The notes below the pieces were generated by a model. The model saw only the letters and a program-made list of their open reading frames with translations. It did no database searches and was not told where the DNA came from. This document shows positions 55,066 through 63,271 of a stretch of 64,000 nt of DNA, one piece after another. This DNA is from Paenibacillus silviterrae (GTDB lineage: Bacteria; Bacillota; Bacilli; Paenibacillales; NBRC-103111), in NCBI RefSeq assembly GCF_030167925.1, contig NZ_JASKUT010000001.1:682001-746000 (forward strand). Reading direction: 5' to 3'. Position 1 is the first letter of the stretch, and every line of letters begins with the position of its first letter. The position numbers and the translations under genes were made by a program.

Positions 55066-55181
55066 TTTGCTTTGACGGATTACCAAGTAAAGTAAAACCT
55101 ATCCAATAAATAACCAAGGCGCTTTTAGCAAATAATTAATTTTGTTGCATTGATTACTGAGTCTGTAAAGGAGCTCTTGCC

Positions 55182-56045
55182 GTGGAGGGTACGTTAAATA
55201 TAGTCATCCGTTCCTTAGGAGCCTTGGTCATCTTGTTTGTGCTGGCGCGCGTTCGCGGGAAAAAGCAGATTTCCCAGCTCAGCTTTTTTGAATATGTCAC
55301 CGGGATCACTTTGGGAGAGCTGGCCGGTTTTATGTCAACGGAGCTTGAAGCGCACTATTTTCACGGTATCGCGGCAATTCTGATATGGACGCTTATCCCC
55401 CTATGGATAGAGAAGCTCACTCTTCACAGCAAGTGGCTTCGCTGGCTTTTTGAAGGGAAAGAGACAGTCCTTATTGATAAAGGTAAAATTATTGACAAAA
55501 ATCTGCTGAAAGAACATTTGACCATCGACGAGCTGCTTGAGGAATTGCGCAAAAAAAATACGTTTCGGGTGGCCGATGTGGAATTTGCTACGCTGGAGCC
55601 AAGCGGTGAAGTGAGTGTCATGCTGAAGAAAGGAAACCAGCCCCTTACTCCAAATGATATTAAGCTTCCGGTTAAGGCAGTGCATTCGCCGCATACCTTA
55701 ATTCAAGACGGAGAATTGATGGACGACACTTTAGCTAAAATTGGCGTGACAAGGGAATGGGTCCTAAAGGAGCTGGACAAGCTAAACCTTACGTTAGATC
55801 AGGTTTTCTTCGGTCAGTTGGATACGGATGGGGGGCTTTACATTGACTTGTACAATGACGAGGCGGCTTCCATCCAGACGGCAACCAAGGACACGCTCCT
55901 GGAAGCAATGCAGGTATGTGAAGCGGAGCTGCTGAAATACCGCGATGCCTCCGCACCTTCAAAAGATGATATGAAGAAGTATGCTAGGCAAGCGGAACGA
56001 CTCCAACAGCTTATTGCAGGCATGACGCCTGACGAATCCCGTTAA
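55182..56045 (+). CDS. DUF421 (YetF-like) membrane protein, possibly 2Duf type
   Basis: A 287-residue protein with three N-terminal membrane helices (1-80) and the DUF421 signatures RVRGKKQISQLSFFEYVTGITLG and later VEFATLEPSGEVSVML. The last about 60 residues form an extra helical segment (TLLEAMQVCEAELLKYRD) that weakly resembles DUF1657. Proteins joining DUF421 and DUF1657 (2Duf) occur with spoVA genes in Bacillus and raise spore wet-heat resistance. GTG start after GGAGC. It begins the run DUF421-spoVAC-spoVAD-spoVAE, with 30 bases to spoVAC. Confidence 0.85.
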   Translation: MEGTLNIVIRSLGALVILFVLARVRGKKQISQLSFFEYVTGITLGELAGFMSTELEAHYFHGIAAILIWTLIPLWIEKLTLHSKWLRWLFEGKETVLIDKGKIIDKNLLKEHLTIDELLEELRKKNTFRVADVEFATLEPSGEVSVMLKKGNQPLTPNDIKLPVKAVHSPHTLIQDGELMDDTLAKIGVTREWVLKELDKLNLTLDQVFFGQLDTDGGLYIDLYNDEAASIQTATKDTLLEAMQVCEAELLKYRDASAPSKDDMKKYARQAERLQQLIAGMTPDESR

Positions 56046-56075
56046 ACCAAGAACGATAGAAGGAGAAGGATCAGT

Positions 56076-56558
56076 ATGGCGACGAAAACAAAATCGAAAG
56101 GTTCATTGAATTGGTCGCATAAGGAATATCAGGCGTTTGCCAAGAAGAAGGAGCCGGCAAGACCTGTTTTCATGAACTGCGTTCGGGCATTTTTGGTTGG
56201 AGGCTTTATTTGCTTTCTTGGTCAGTGCATCACGCAGATGTATATTTCATGGTTCGGTTTCTCGGAGAAAACGGCAAATAACCCGACGGTGGCCACGTTG
56301 ATTTTCATTTCTGTTTTATTAACGGGGTTTGGTGTATATGACAAAATCGCCCAATGGGCAGGCGCAGGTACGGCCGTGCCGGTCACAGGCTTTGCCAATT
56401 CCATGTCCTCCGCAGCCATAGAGCATCGCAGCGAGGGGCTGGTTCTCGGCGTCGGAGGGAACATGTTTAAGCTGGCAGGCTCCGTCATTGTTTATGGTAC
56501 GGTCGCGGCATTCTTCATTGCTCTCGTACATCTTGCACTGGGGATGGGGTGGAAGTAA
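56076..56558 (+). CDS. spoVAC: Stage V sporulation protein AC
   Basis: A 160-residue inner-membrane protein of the spore, part of the channel that moves Ca-dipicolinate into the forespore and out at germination; in Bacillus SpoVAC acts as a mechanosensitive channel. After a basic cytosolic leader there are four helices, with FLVGGFICFLGQ and the family block GTAVPVTGFANSMSSAA. AGAAGGAGAAGG precedes the ATG. spoVAD starts at the base after its stop. Confidence 0.96.
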   Translation: MATKTKSKGSLNWSHKEYQAFAKKKEPARPVFMNCVRAFLVGGFICFLGQCITQMYISWFGFSEKTANNPTVATLIFISVLLTGFGVYDKIAQWAGAGTAVPVTGFANSMSSAAIEHRSEGLVLGVGGNMFKLAGSVIVYGTVAAFFIALVHLALGMGWK

Positions 56559-57578
56559 ATGCACAAGGGTCAGCAAAGCTGGGAGTTTCGGAACAAGCCG
56601 GTCATCATCAGTTCGGCAACGGTGGTCGGCCCGGAGGAAGGCCGGGGTCCCCTAGGCGATCAGTTCGATGTGGTGCACGAGGACAATATTATCGGCCAGG
56701 CGAGCTGGGAGAAGGCCGAGAAGGTCATGCTGGAGGAAGCGGCCAAGCTCGCTGTCGAACACTCGGGGTTGTCCAATGATCAGATACAGTTCTATGTGGG
56801 CGGGGATTTACTGAATCAGATCATCAGCAACAGCTTCGCCGTCCGTTCGATGAAAATTCCTTACCTTGGGATCTTCGGCGCTTGCTCCACATCCATGGAG
56901 GGCTTGGCGATTGCTTCGATGATTGTGGACGGAGGCTACGGCACCCATGTGATGGCGGCAACGTGCAGCCATAACAGCACGGCGGAGAAGCAATTCCGTT
57001 ATCCGACCGAATACGGCTCTCAGAAGCCGCCGACTGCGCAGTATACGGTCACAGGGGCCGGCGCTGCGATTATTGCCAAGGAGGGCCGGGGGCCTGTGGT
57101 GACCGGCGCTACGATCGGCCGCATCGTTGATTTAGGCATTAAGGATCCCTTCAATATGGGAGGCGCGATGGCACCGGCGGCGGTGGATACGATTACGGCT
57201 CACTTCCGCGATTTTGAGCGTGAGCCGGGCTATTATGATCTTATTGTGACGGGTGATTTGGCCAAGGTCGGATTTGATATCGCCAGCGATCTCTTGATGG
57301 AGCAAGGGGTGGCCATGGATCAAACGAGATTTCGCGATTGCGGCCTGATGATCTTCGACGTTGAGAATCAGCCGGTGCAAGCCGGGGGAAGCGGCTGTGC
57401 CTGCTCGGCAACGGTGACGTACGGTCATATTCTGAAAAAGCTAAAGCGCGGCGAGCTGCATCGGGTACTGGTCGTTGCTACGGGTGCACTGCTTTCTCCG
57501 CTATCCTTCCAGCAAGGGGAGAGCATCCCATGTATCGCACATGCAGTAGCTATAGAAAGCGGGGGGCATCACGAATGA
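56559..57578 (+). CDS. spoVAD: Stage V sporulation protein AD (DPA-binding)
   Basis: A 339-residue soluble protein with a thiolase/ketosynthase-like fold that binds dipicolinic acid at the spore inner membrane. Family blocks include GPLGDQFDVVHEDNI, GACSTSMEGLAIAS, AATCSHNSTAEKQFRYP and GGSGCACSATVTYGH. The start codon directly follows the spoVAC stop, and GGGGTGG inside the end of spoVAC can serve as ribosome site. The stop overlaps spoVAE by 4 bases. Confidence 0.96.
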   Translation: MHKGQQSWEFRNKPVIISSATVVGPEEGRGPLGDQFDVVHEDNIIGQASWEKAEKVMLEEAAKLAVEHSGLSNDQIQFYVGGDLLNQIISNSFAVRSMKIPYLGIFGACSTSMEGLAIASMIVDGGYGTHVMAATCSHNSTAEKQFRYPTEYGSQKPPTAQYTVTGAGAAIIAKEGRGPVVTGATIGRIVDLGIKDPFNMGGAMAPAAVDTITAHFRDFEREPGYYDLIVTGDLAKVGFDIASDLLMEQGVAMDQTRFRDCGLMIFDVENQPVQAGGSGCACSATVTYGHILKKLKRGELHRVLVVATGALLSPLSFQQGESIPCIAHAVAIESGGHHE

Positions 57579-57940
57579 CATTTCTATGGGCTTTTATATG
57601 CGGAGGAGCCATTTGTGTTCTTGGGCAGCTGATGATGGACGTCGGGCGGCTGACTCCGGCGCACACGATGAGCACGCTCGTGGTGCTGGGTGCGATTGTC
57701 GACGGCATTTGGGTCGGCGACGTCAGCTTATACGACCGATTCATCGCTTTTGCCGGTGCAGGAGCGTCAGTGCCGATAACAAGCTTTGGCAATGCTTTGG
57801 TGCACGGGGCCATGTCCGAGCTGGAGCGCAGCGGTCCGATCGGTATTATCACGGGTATCTTTCAGGTGACCAGCGGAGGCATTTCGGCAGCGATCATTTT
57901 CTCCTTCCTTGCAGCACTGGTCTTCAAGCCGCAAGGATAA
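57575..57940 (+). CDS. spoVAE: Stage V sporulation protein AE (AEb type)
   Basis: A 121-residue membrane protein with four helices (FLWAFICGGAICVLGQ, GASVPITSFGNALVHGAM), the third piece of the SpoVA DPA channel. ATG 57575 overlaps the spoVAD stop (ATGA). Only the AC, AD and AE genes are present here; AA, AB, AEa and AF, which most Bacillus operons have, are not adjacent. Confidence 0.95.
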   Translation: MTFLWAFICGGAICVLGQLMMDVGRLTPAHTMSTLVVLGAIVDGIWVGDVSLYDRFIAFAGAGASVPITSFGNALVHGAMSELERSGPIGIITGIFQVTSGGISAAIIFSFLAALVFKPQG

Positions 57941-57955
57941 CGGCAAGACGATAAC

Positions 57956-58000
57956 AAGAGCCTCAAAGGAACCGCCAAAGCGGTGCTTTGAGGCTCTTTT
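57956..58000 (+). terminator. Terminator of the spoVA operon
   Basis: AAGAGCCTCAAAG (57956-57968) and CTTTGAGGCTCTT (57986-57998) are perfect arms followed by TT. Confidence 0.9.
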
Positions 58001-58222
58001 CCATAGGAATCACAGAAAGCCGCGGGAAATATGGCATAAATGTGTAATTATACAAACAATTTCAGTATTTTTACACGTATACGGCGTTTTTTCGTTGCTG
58101 TAAAATGGAGAGTAAGCTTCTAGGAGTCTGCCCGCAGCTAGAATGGAAAACCTTTTGAACGGTTATTACGTAGTAGATGTTATGGACATGATGTGCATGA
58201 TCTTACGGGGAGGCTGGAGACG

Positions 58223-59182
58223 ATGGAAACCATGTTGAAAGAAGATGTGCAAGCGCTGCGGCGCATTCAAACGAATTTGGAATCATGCATCCTCGGGAAG
58301 ACCGACGAAATTATGTTATTGCTGACGGCGATGATCGGCGGCGGTCATGTATTGCTGGAAGATGTGCCCGGAACCGGCAAAACGGTACTGATCAAGGCAT
58401 TGGCCAAATCGATCAGCGGCCAGTTCCGTAGAATACAATGCAATCCCGATTTGCTGCCTACCGATATCACCGGAGTTTCGATCTATCATCCGAAGGATGA
58501 GGTGTTTATGTTCCGTCCGGGACCGATTATGACAAACATCCTGCTTGCCGATGAGATCAACCGGGCGACCACCAAGACCCAATCCGCTTTGCTCGAAGCG
58601 ATGGAGGAGCGCCATATCTCGGTAGACGGAGAGACGCACGAGCTGCCGAAGCCCTTCCTGATGCTGGCGACCCAGAACCCTATCGACTTCGAAGGCACTT
58701 ATATGCTGCCGGAGGCGCAGCTGGACCGGTTCATGATGAAGTTCAGCCTTGGCTATCCCGATGAAGCGACGGAAACCCGGATGATCGTATCCCAGAGCAT
58801 TGTGCACCCGCTTGACGAACTGGAAGCGGTTGCGGAGGTGGATCAGATTTTGGCGCTGCAAAAGCAAGTTAAGCAGGTGCATTTGGAGGAAGCCGTGGCC
58901 GGCTACTTGGTCAGTATCGTTCGAGCTACGCGCGAGCATCCTTCGATCTATCTCGGCGCCAGTCCCCGCGCAACCATGGCGCTCGTTCAAGCTTCCAAGG
59001 CGTATGCGCTGCTGCAGGAACGCGATTATGTTATCCCTGACGATATTAAGTTCCTTGCTCCCTATGTCCTCGGGCACCGAATCATATTGCAGGCGGAAGC
59101 GCGAATGGAAGGGGCGACGGTTGGCACGGTGCTGCAGTCCGTCTTTCAGCAGGTACGAGTGCCTGTCCGGTGGGAGAAATAA
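58223..59182 (+). CDS. MoxR family AAA ATPase
   Basis: A 319-residue AAA+ chaperone-like ATPase. Walker A is DVPGTGKTVL, Walker B LLADEINRA, sensor 1 LATQNPIDFEGTY, and the arginine-rich GASPRATMAL sits in the lid. The frame opens at GTG 58193, but GGGGAGG/GGAG directly before ATG 58223 decides the start. It is the first gene of a MoxR-DUF58-transglutaminase operon like yeaC-yeaD-yebA of Bacillus. In other MoxR systems the ATPase helps assemble or activate protein complexes; the job in Firmicutes is unknown. Confidence 0.93.
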   Translation: METMLKEDVQALRRIQTNLESCILGKTDEIMLLLTAMIGGGHVLLEDVPGTGKTVLIKALAKSISGQFRRIQCNPDLLPTDITGVSIYHPKDEVFMFRPGPIMTNILLADEINRATTKTQSALLEAMEERHISVDGETHELPKPFLMLATQNPIDFEGTYMLPEAQLDRFMMKFSLGYPDEATETRMIVSQSIVHPLDELEAVAEVDQILALQKQVKQVHLEEAVAGYLVSIVRATREHPSIYLGASPRATMALVQASKAYALLQERDYVIPDDIKFLAPYVLGHRIILQAEARMEGATVGTVLQSVFQQVRVPVRWEK

Positions 59183-59184
59183 TC

Positions 59185-60435
59185 ATGATGAAATCCATCT
59201 TCGCTCATGGCCAAGCGGAACGTCCGCGGCTCAGCGCGAAATTCTGGAGCGTGCTCGCGGCCTTCGCGGGCAGCTTGGGATTCCTGCTGTTTCAGGGCGG
59301 GAAGCTGGCGTTCATGCTATTTGTCATCATTACTCTTCTTAGTATTTATTTATTGCTCGGACAGTGGAGCGGAATTAAGCGGACTCAGGGTCACCGCACC
59401 TTAAGCAGCAGTGAGTACGGCACGACCATTGAGGCCGGAAGCTCAGTCGGAGTCGCGATAGATTTGCAAATCCCCGGCTTTTGGCCGATGCCTTATATTT
59501 TTGTGAAGGATCGGCTCGTGCATAAGAATGGCATTGAGCTTGTCTTTGAAACGACGATCGTACCGGATTGGCGGCGCCGGGGACAGTGGGAGTACAAAAC
59601 GCCCGCGCTGCGCCGCGGCATGTATTCCTTCGGTCGGACCGAGTGCGTGACGGAGGATATATTCGGGCTTTTCGAGCATAGCGGAGCTCTTGATTTGCCG
59701 CAGACGATCGCCGTGCTGCCGCAAACCGTACCGATTCGCGAGTGGCAGCAGTTCCACCAGATGATGAAAGGAACGAACCATCACTCGACGACCACCCGGG
59801 CGGTTCGTGAAACAACCCAAATCAACGGCGTGCGTGAATATATTTACGGAGACCGTTTGTCCCGAATCCACTGGAATGCAACGGCGAAGACGGGCACGTG
59901 GAAGTCGAAAGAGTTTGAGCGGGAATCGCTGCCTAAGACGTATTTGGTTCTTGATCGCCAGCAACGGGTGTACGAAGCCGAAGAGCTATTCGAGCTATCC
60001 GTCTCCGTAGCAGCTTCGCTGTTCCAATACGGGGCGCACCGCGGTCTGTCGCTCGGCCTCATCTCGCACGGGTCGGACGACGTTTATTTCGAGCCCAAGC
60101 TCGGGCAAAATCAGCTGAAGGCCGTTATGCAGCACTGTGTGGAAGTGGAGTCCGACGGAGCTTATACGATTCGCCAGGTGCTGAAGGAGAAAGTGCAGGA
60201 CATGGCGCCAGGTAGCTTCGTTGCTCTCATTACGCCGGTATCCGGGGAGCCGATGCTGCAGATTATGGGGTGGCTGAAGCAGATGCAGCTGAATCCCTGT
60301 CATTTTTGGATCGGACCGGAGCTCAAAGGGAAAGAAGCTTGGCTCAAGCAGCTTCAAAGCAGAGGCATGGCGGGCTATGCCATCTCCTCGCTGGCTGAAT
60401 TGCCGGTGGCGTTAGGAGGTCGGAGTGCCGTATGA
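59185..60435 (+). CDS. DUF58 domain membrane-anchored protein
   Basis: A 416-residue protein with two N-terminal membrane segments (about 20-55) and a large cytosolic part carrying the DUF58 signature YGDRLSRIHWNATAKTG near residue 225, followed by a von Willebrand A-like fold (LVLDRQQ). Such proteins are the standard partners of MoxR ATPases. Two adjacent ATG codons (59185, 59188) are possible starts; GGGAGA sits in the end of the MoxR gene. The stop overlaps the next start by 4 bases. Confidence 0.9.
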   Translation: MMKSIFAHGQAERPRLSAKFWSVLAAFAGSLGFLLFQGGKLAFMLFVIITLLSIYLLLGQWSGIKRTQGHRTLSSSEYGTTIEAGSSVGVAIDLQIPGFWPMPYIFVKDRLVHKNGIELVFETTIVPDWRRRGQWEYKTPALRRGMYSFGRTECVTEDIFGLFEHSGALDLPQTIAVLPQTVPIREWQQFHQMMKGTNHHSTTTRAVRETTQINGVREYIYGDRLSRIHWNATAKTGTWKSKEFERESLPKTYLVLDRQQRVYEAEELFELSVSVAASLFQYGAHRGLSLGLISHGSDDVYFEPKLGQNQLKAVMQHCVEVESDGAYTIRQVLKEKVQDMAPGSFVALITPVSGEPMLQIMGWLKQMQLNPCHFWIGPELKGKEAWLKQLQSRGMAGYAISSLAELPVALGGRSAV

Positions 60436-62651
60436 CGGAATCGAAAAGCATACTGCGCAAGCTGTTTTTTACCGATTGGACACATCGCTTGACCGTTTTG
60501 CTTAGCGGGGTGTTTTTGCTCCAGTTTGTTTCGTGGATTTCCAAAGAGGACGGCGTCTGGCTGCCCGAAACGGTACTGATTGTTCAGCTTGTTCTGCTCG
60601 CTACCTTTGTTTGGGAGCATGTGCCGAAGCTGCACTGGCTTCTGAGAGGAGGGCTGCAGCTCATCTCCGTGATCTGGATTAACGTGGCTGTGCTGGAGAG
60701 GTTTAAGGTCGTCGAGCCGATGACGCTCGGCAGCTTCTTGTCCTCCAAGCTCTTCTTGAACCTCTACGAGCTGACGCCTTATTTATGGTTCGGCCTAGGC
60801 ACATGGGTAGTTTATCTCACAGTCATCTGGTGGGTCGAAGTGAAGTGGCGGGTTTACGCATTAATGCTGATTGGTGTTATGGCGCTCTGTATCCGCGATT
60901 CCTTTTCCATGATTTATTTGTGGACCGAGGTCGCGTTTGTCGTAGGCTCTGGGCTGTTTTTGCTGATCCTATGTCATTTCTCGCAGCTTCGCCGGAAGGA
61001 CCCGTCTGCATGGGGCTACCTGGCCGAATATCCGTCCTCCATCGCGATTCCGGTTATAGGGCTGATTACGCTCACTGTAACGGCTGGAGCGCTTATGCCG
61101 GAGGTAGGGCCGCTTATGACCGATCCGTACACGGCGTGGAGACAGCTGCGAGGCGAGCCGATGAACTTCACCACGGGCAAAGGCGTGCTCGTTGCTCCGG
61201 GCCTCGCAGGGGATTCCTCCTCAGGCTACAGCAGGAACGACTCTTCGCTTGGCGGAGGCTTCCAGTTCGATTATTCGCCCGTTATGACGGTGGATACGAC
61301 TCATCGCAGCTATTGGCGCGGGGAGGTTCGATCTCTTTATTCCGGCCGCGGCTGGGAAGAGAGCGATTCGGAGCGGCGGGCGGCATCCGTTCCCGTCAGG
61401 GCCGACAGTGTGCTGCCGGCGGACAGCAGGCAGCCTGCAGGGAAGCTTCAGACGGTAGAGGTCACCCAGACCGTCACCATGATGAACGAGGAGAAATATC
61501 CGGTGTTATTCGGAGCTTTCTCCATTCAGAAGGTGACGGACATCAATGGAGCCAAGACCGGCTTTGAAGCGATGCAGTGGACGGCCCAGCAAGCGGAGCT
61601 GCAATTCAACGAACGGCAGCCGTTTCCCAAAACATATCAGGTCGTATCCCAAATGCCTGTCATCGATGAGGAGCTGCTGCGCAAAGCGCCTGACGTACCG
61701 AACAAAACGGACTTTGCCGACTATCTGCAGCTGCCGGAAGGCTTGCCGGCACGAGTGCGCCAGCTGGCGGCGGATGTTACGAAAAGCGGATCGACGCCTT
61801 ACGATAAGGCGAAGCTCCTCGAGCAGTATTTGCAATCCTCGTTTCCCTACAACAATCAGCCGGACCTTTCCAAAGGACGCAGCCGTGACTTCGTCGATCG
61901 GTTTCTGTTCGAAATTAAGGAAGGCTATTGCGACTACTTCTCGTCGGCCATGGCTGTCATGGCTCGGTCCGTAGGCTTGCCGACCCGCTGGGTCAAGGGC
62001 TATGCTTCCGGCACCACGCTCATTGACGAGGAGCTGCTAGGCTTTTTGCCGGAGGAGGCGCTCAATCCAGATGCCGGCGGTGTCTATACCGTTCGCAATT
62101 CCGATGCGCATTCCTGGGTTGAGGTGTACTTCAGCGGTTACGGCTGGGTGCCGTTCGAGCCGACGGCCGGATTCGTGCTGCCACGGGCTACGCTTGCGCC
62201 TGAGCTGCAGCCGGATCTGGCGGTAGAAGCCGCAACAACGCCGGAGGACACTGCGGCTGAGGCTTCTGTCGTGGAGCCGCATCATGTGGCTTACGGCGGA
62301 ATGGTTGCCGCAGCTGCAGCTGTTGCAGCATTCCTCGCTTGGAGATTCCAAGTGCCGGAGCTGCTCCGGGAGCGTGCCCGGAGACGCCGGGCCTCTCTGC
62401 TGAAGCAAAAAATCATCGTCGAGTGCGAGCGGATGCTGCGTATCCTGAGGCGTAACGGCTATGTGCGAGAGGATTACGAAACGCTGCGGGAAGCGGTTCG
62501 CCGCTGGACGAAGCAGAGCAAATGGATGTCGGCGGATCTCGAGAGCGTGCTGAATACGTTCGAGAAGGCCAAGTACAGTAAAGCGGAAGTGACGGAAGAG
62601 GATTACAGGGTGACCGCTTCGATAGTGGAGAAGCTGCGGTCGCAGATGTAG
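60432..62651 (+). CDS. Membrane transglutaminase-like protein (TgpA/YebA type)
   Basis: A 739-residue protein. Residues 1-235 have about six to seven membrane helices; a large extracytoplasmic part contains a transglutaminase core with C500 (EGYCDYFSSAM) and H560 (SDAHSWVEVYF). The third triad residue is usually Asp in FDPT, but here it reads FEPT (E576), a conservative change. Another helix near 625-640 and a cytosolic helical DUF4129-like tail follow. It is translationally coupled to the DUF58 gene (ATGA overlap). By family it is a protease or cross-linker at the envelope; the exact reaction in Bacillales is unknown. Confidence 0.9.
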   Translation: MTESKSILRKLFFTDWTHRLTVLLSGVFLLQFVSWISKEDGVWLPETVLIVQLVLLATFVWEHVPKLHWLLRGGLQLISVIWINVAVLERFKVVEPMTLGSFLSSKLFLNLYELTPYLWFGLGTWVVYLTVIWWVEVKWRVYALMLIGVMALCIRDSFSMIYLWTEVAFVVGSGLFLLILCHFSQLRRKDPSAWGYLAEYPSSIAIPVIGLITLTVTAGALMPEVGPLMTDPYTAWRQLRGEPMNFTTGKGVLVAPGLAGDSSSGYSRNDSSLGGGFQFDYSPVMTVDTTHRSYWRGEVRSLYSGRGWEESDSERRAASVPVRADSVLPADSRQPAGKLQTVEVTQTVTMMNEEKYPVLFGAFSIQKVTDINGAKTGFEAMQWTAQQAELQFNERQPFPKTYQVVSQMPVIDEELLRKAPDVPNKTDFADYLQLPEGLPARVRQLAADVTKSGSTPYDKAKLLEQYLQSSFPYNNQPDLSKGRSRDFVDRFLFEIKEGYCDYFSSAMAVMARSVGLPTRWVKGYASGTTLIDEELLGFLPEEALNPDAGGVYTVRNSDAHSWVEVYFSGYGWVPFEPTAGFVLPRATLAPELQPDLAVEAATTPEDTAAEASVVEPHHVAYGGMVAAAAAVAAFLAWRFQVPELLRERARRRRASLLKQKIIVECERMLRILRRNGYVREDYETLREAVRRWTKQSKWMSADLESVLNTFEKAKYSKAEVTEEDYRVTASIVEKLRSQM

Positions 62652-62657
62652 AAGCAG

Positions 62658-62704
62658 GAGGCGGCTCCATAAGATAACCGCTTATGGGGCCGGCCTCTTT
62701 TTTT
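62658..62704 (+). terminator. Terminator of the MoxR-DUF58-transglutaminase operon
   Basis: GAGGCGGCTCCATAAG pairs with CTTATGGGGCCGGCCTC (with bulges), followed by seven T residues. Confidence 0.9.
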
Positions 62705-62768
62705 GCAACAAAAAGGACAATTATGGTATAGTTTGACGTAGAAAGCCAATATCCTGAGGTGAACGTTA

Positions 62769-63263
62769 TTGCTCAAGAAGCTGAAGCCAGATGAGCAGGT
62801 CAAAACGATATTCGATATAGATCTGCATACATTGTTTAAGCAGGGATTTCGCGGTATTATTACGGATTTGGACAATACGCTGGTCGGGGCGAAGGCGCCG
62901 CTGGCAACACCCGAGCTGATCGATTGGCTGAAGGTTGTCAGTCAAATCGGCTTCCAGGTAGTGATCGTCTCGAACAATCACCGGGTACGCGTGTCCGCAT
63001 TCGCAGAGCCGCTGTCCCTGCCTTTTATTTACCGGGCGAAGAAGCCGATCGGCGCATCGTTTCGCAGAGCTCTGCACATGATGAACCTGAAGCCGGAGCA
63101 GACGATTATGATCGGGGATCAGCTGCTGACCGATGTGTTTGGCGGCAACCGGCTCGGACTGCATACGATCCTGGTCAGTCCCATCGAGCTGAAGGACGAA
63201 GGCCTGTTCACCAAGATCGTGAACCGCAATATCGAGAAAGCCATCACGCTTATGAAGAGGTAG
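62769..63263 (+). CDS. yqeG: YqeG family HAD phosphatase
   Basis: A 164-residue HAD-superfamily hydrolase (subfamily IIIA). The nucleophile motif is TDLDNTLV, motif II is VSNN, the lysine lies in RAKKP and motif III is GDQLLTD. TTG 62769 follows GAGGTG and gives the family start LKKLKPDEQ. The order yqeG-yqeH is conserved in Bacillales at the head of the yqeG-yqeH-aroE-yqeI-nadD operon. Possible roles include phosphatidylglycerophosphate or other phosphate removal, but this is not established. Confidence 0.94.
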   Translation: MLKKLKPDEQVKTIFDIDLHTLFKQGFRGIITDLDNTLVGAKAPLATPELIDWLKVVSQIGFQVVIVSNNHRVRVSAFAEPLSLPFIYRAKKPIGASFRRALHMMNLKPEQTIMIGDQLLTDVFGGNRLGLHTILVSPIELKDEGLFTKIVNRNIEKAITLMKR

Positions 63264-63271
63264 GATGCAAG

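Larger units (their letters stand above)
54760..55181. other. Intergenic region around the micro-ORF
   Basis: Besides the 25-codon gene at 54932 and its terminator it holds an AT-rich stretch with short repeats of the type GTTAACGTGAAC/GACGTTATTATAAC (54790-54822), possibly promoter elements of the isomerase gene, and the 115-base leader of the DUF421 gene. Confidence 0.5.
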
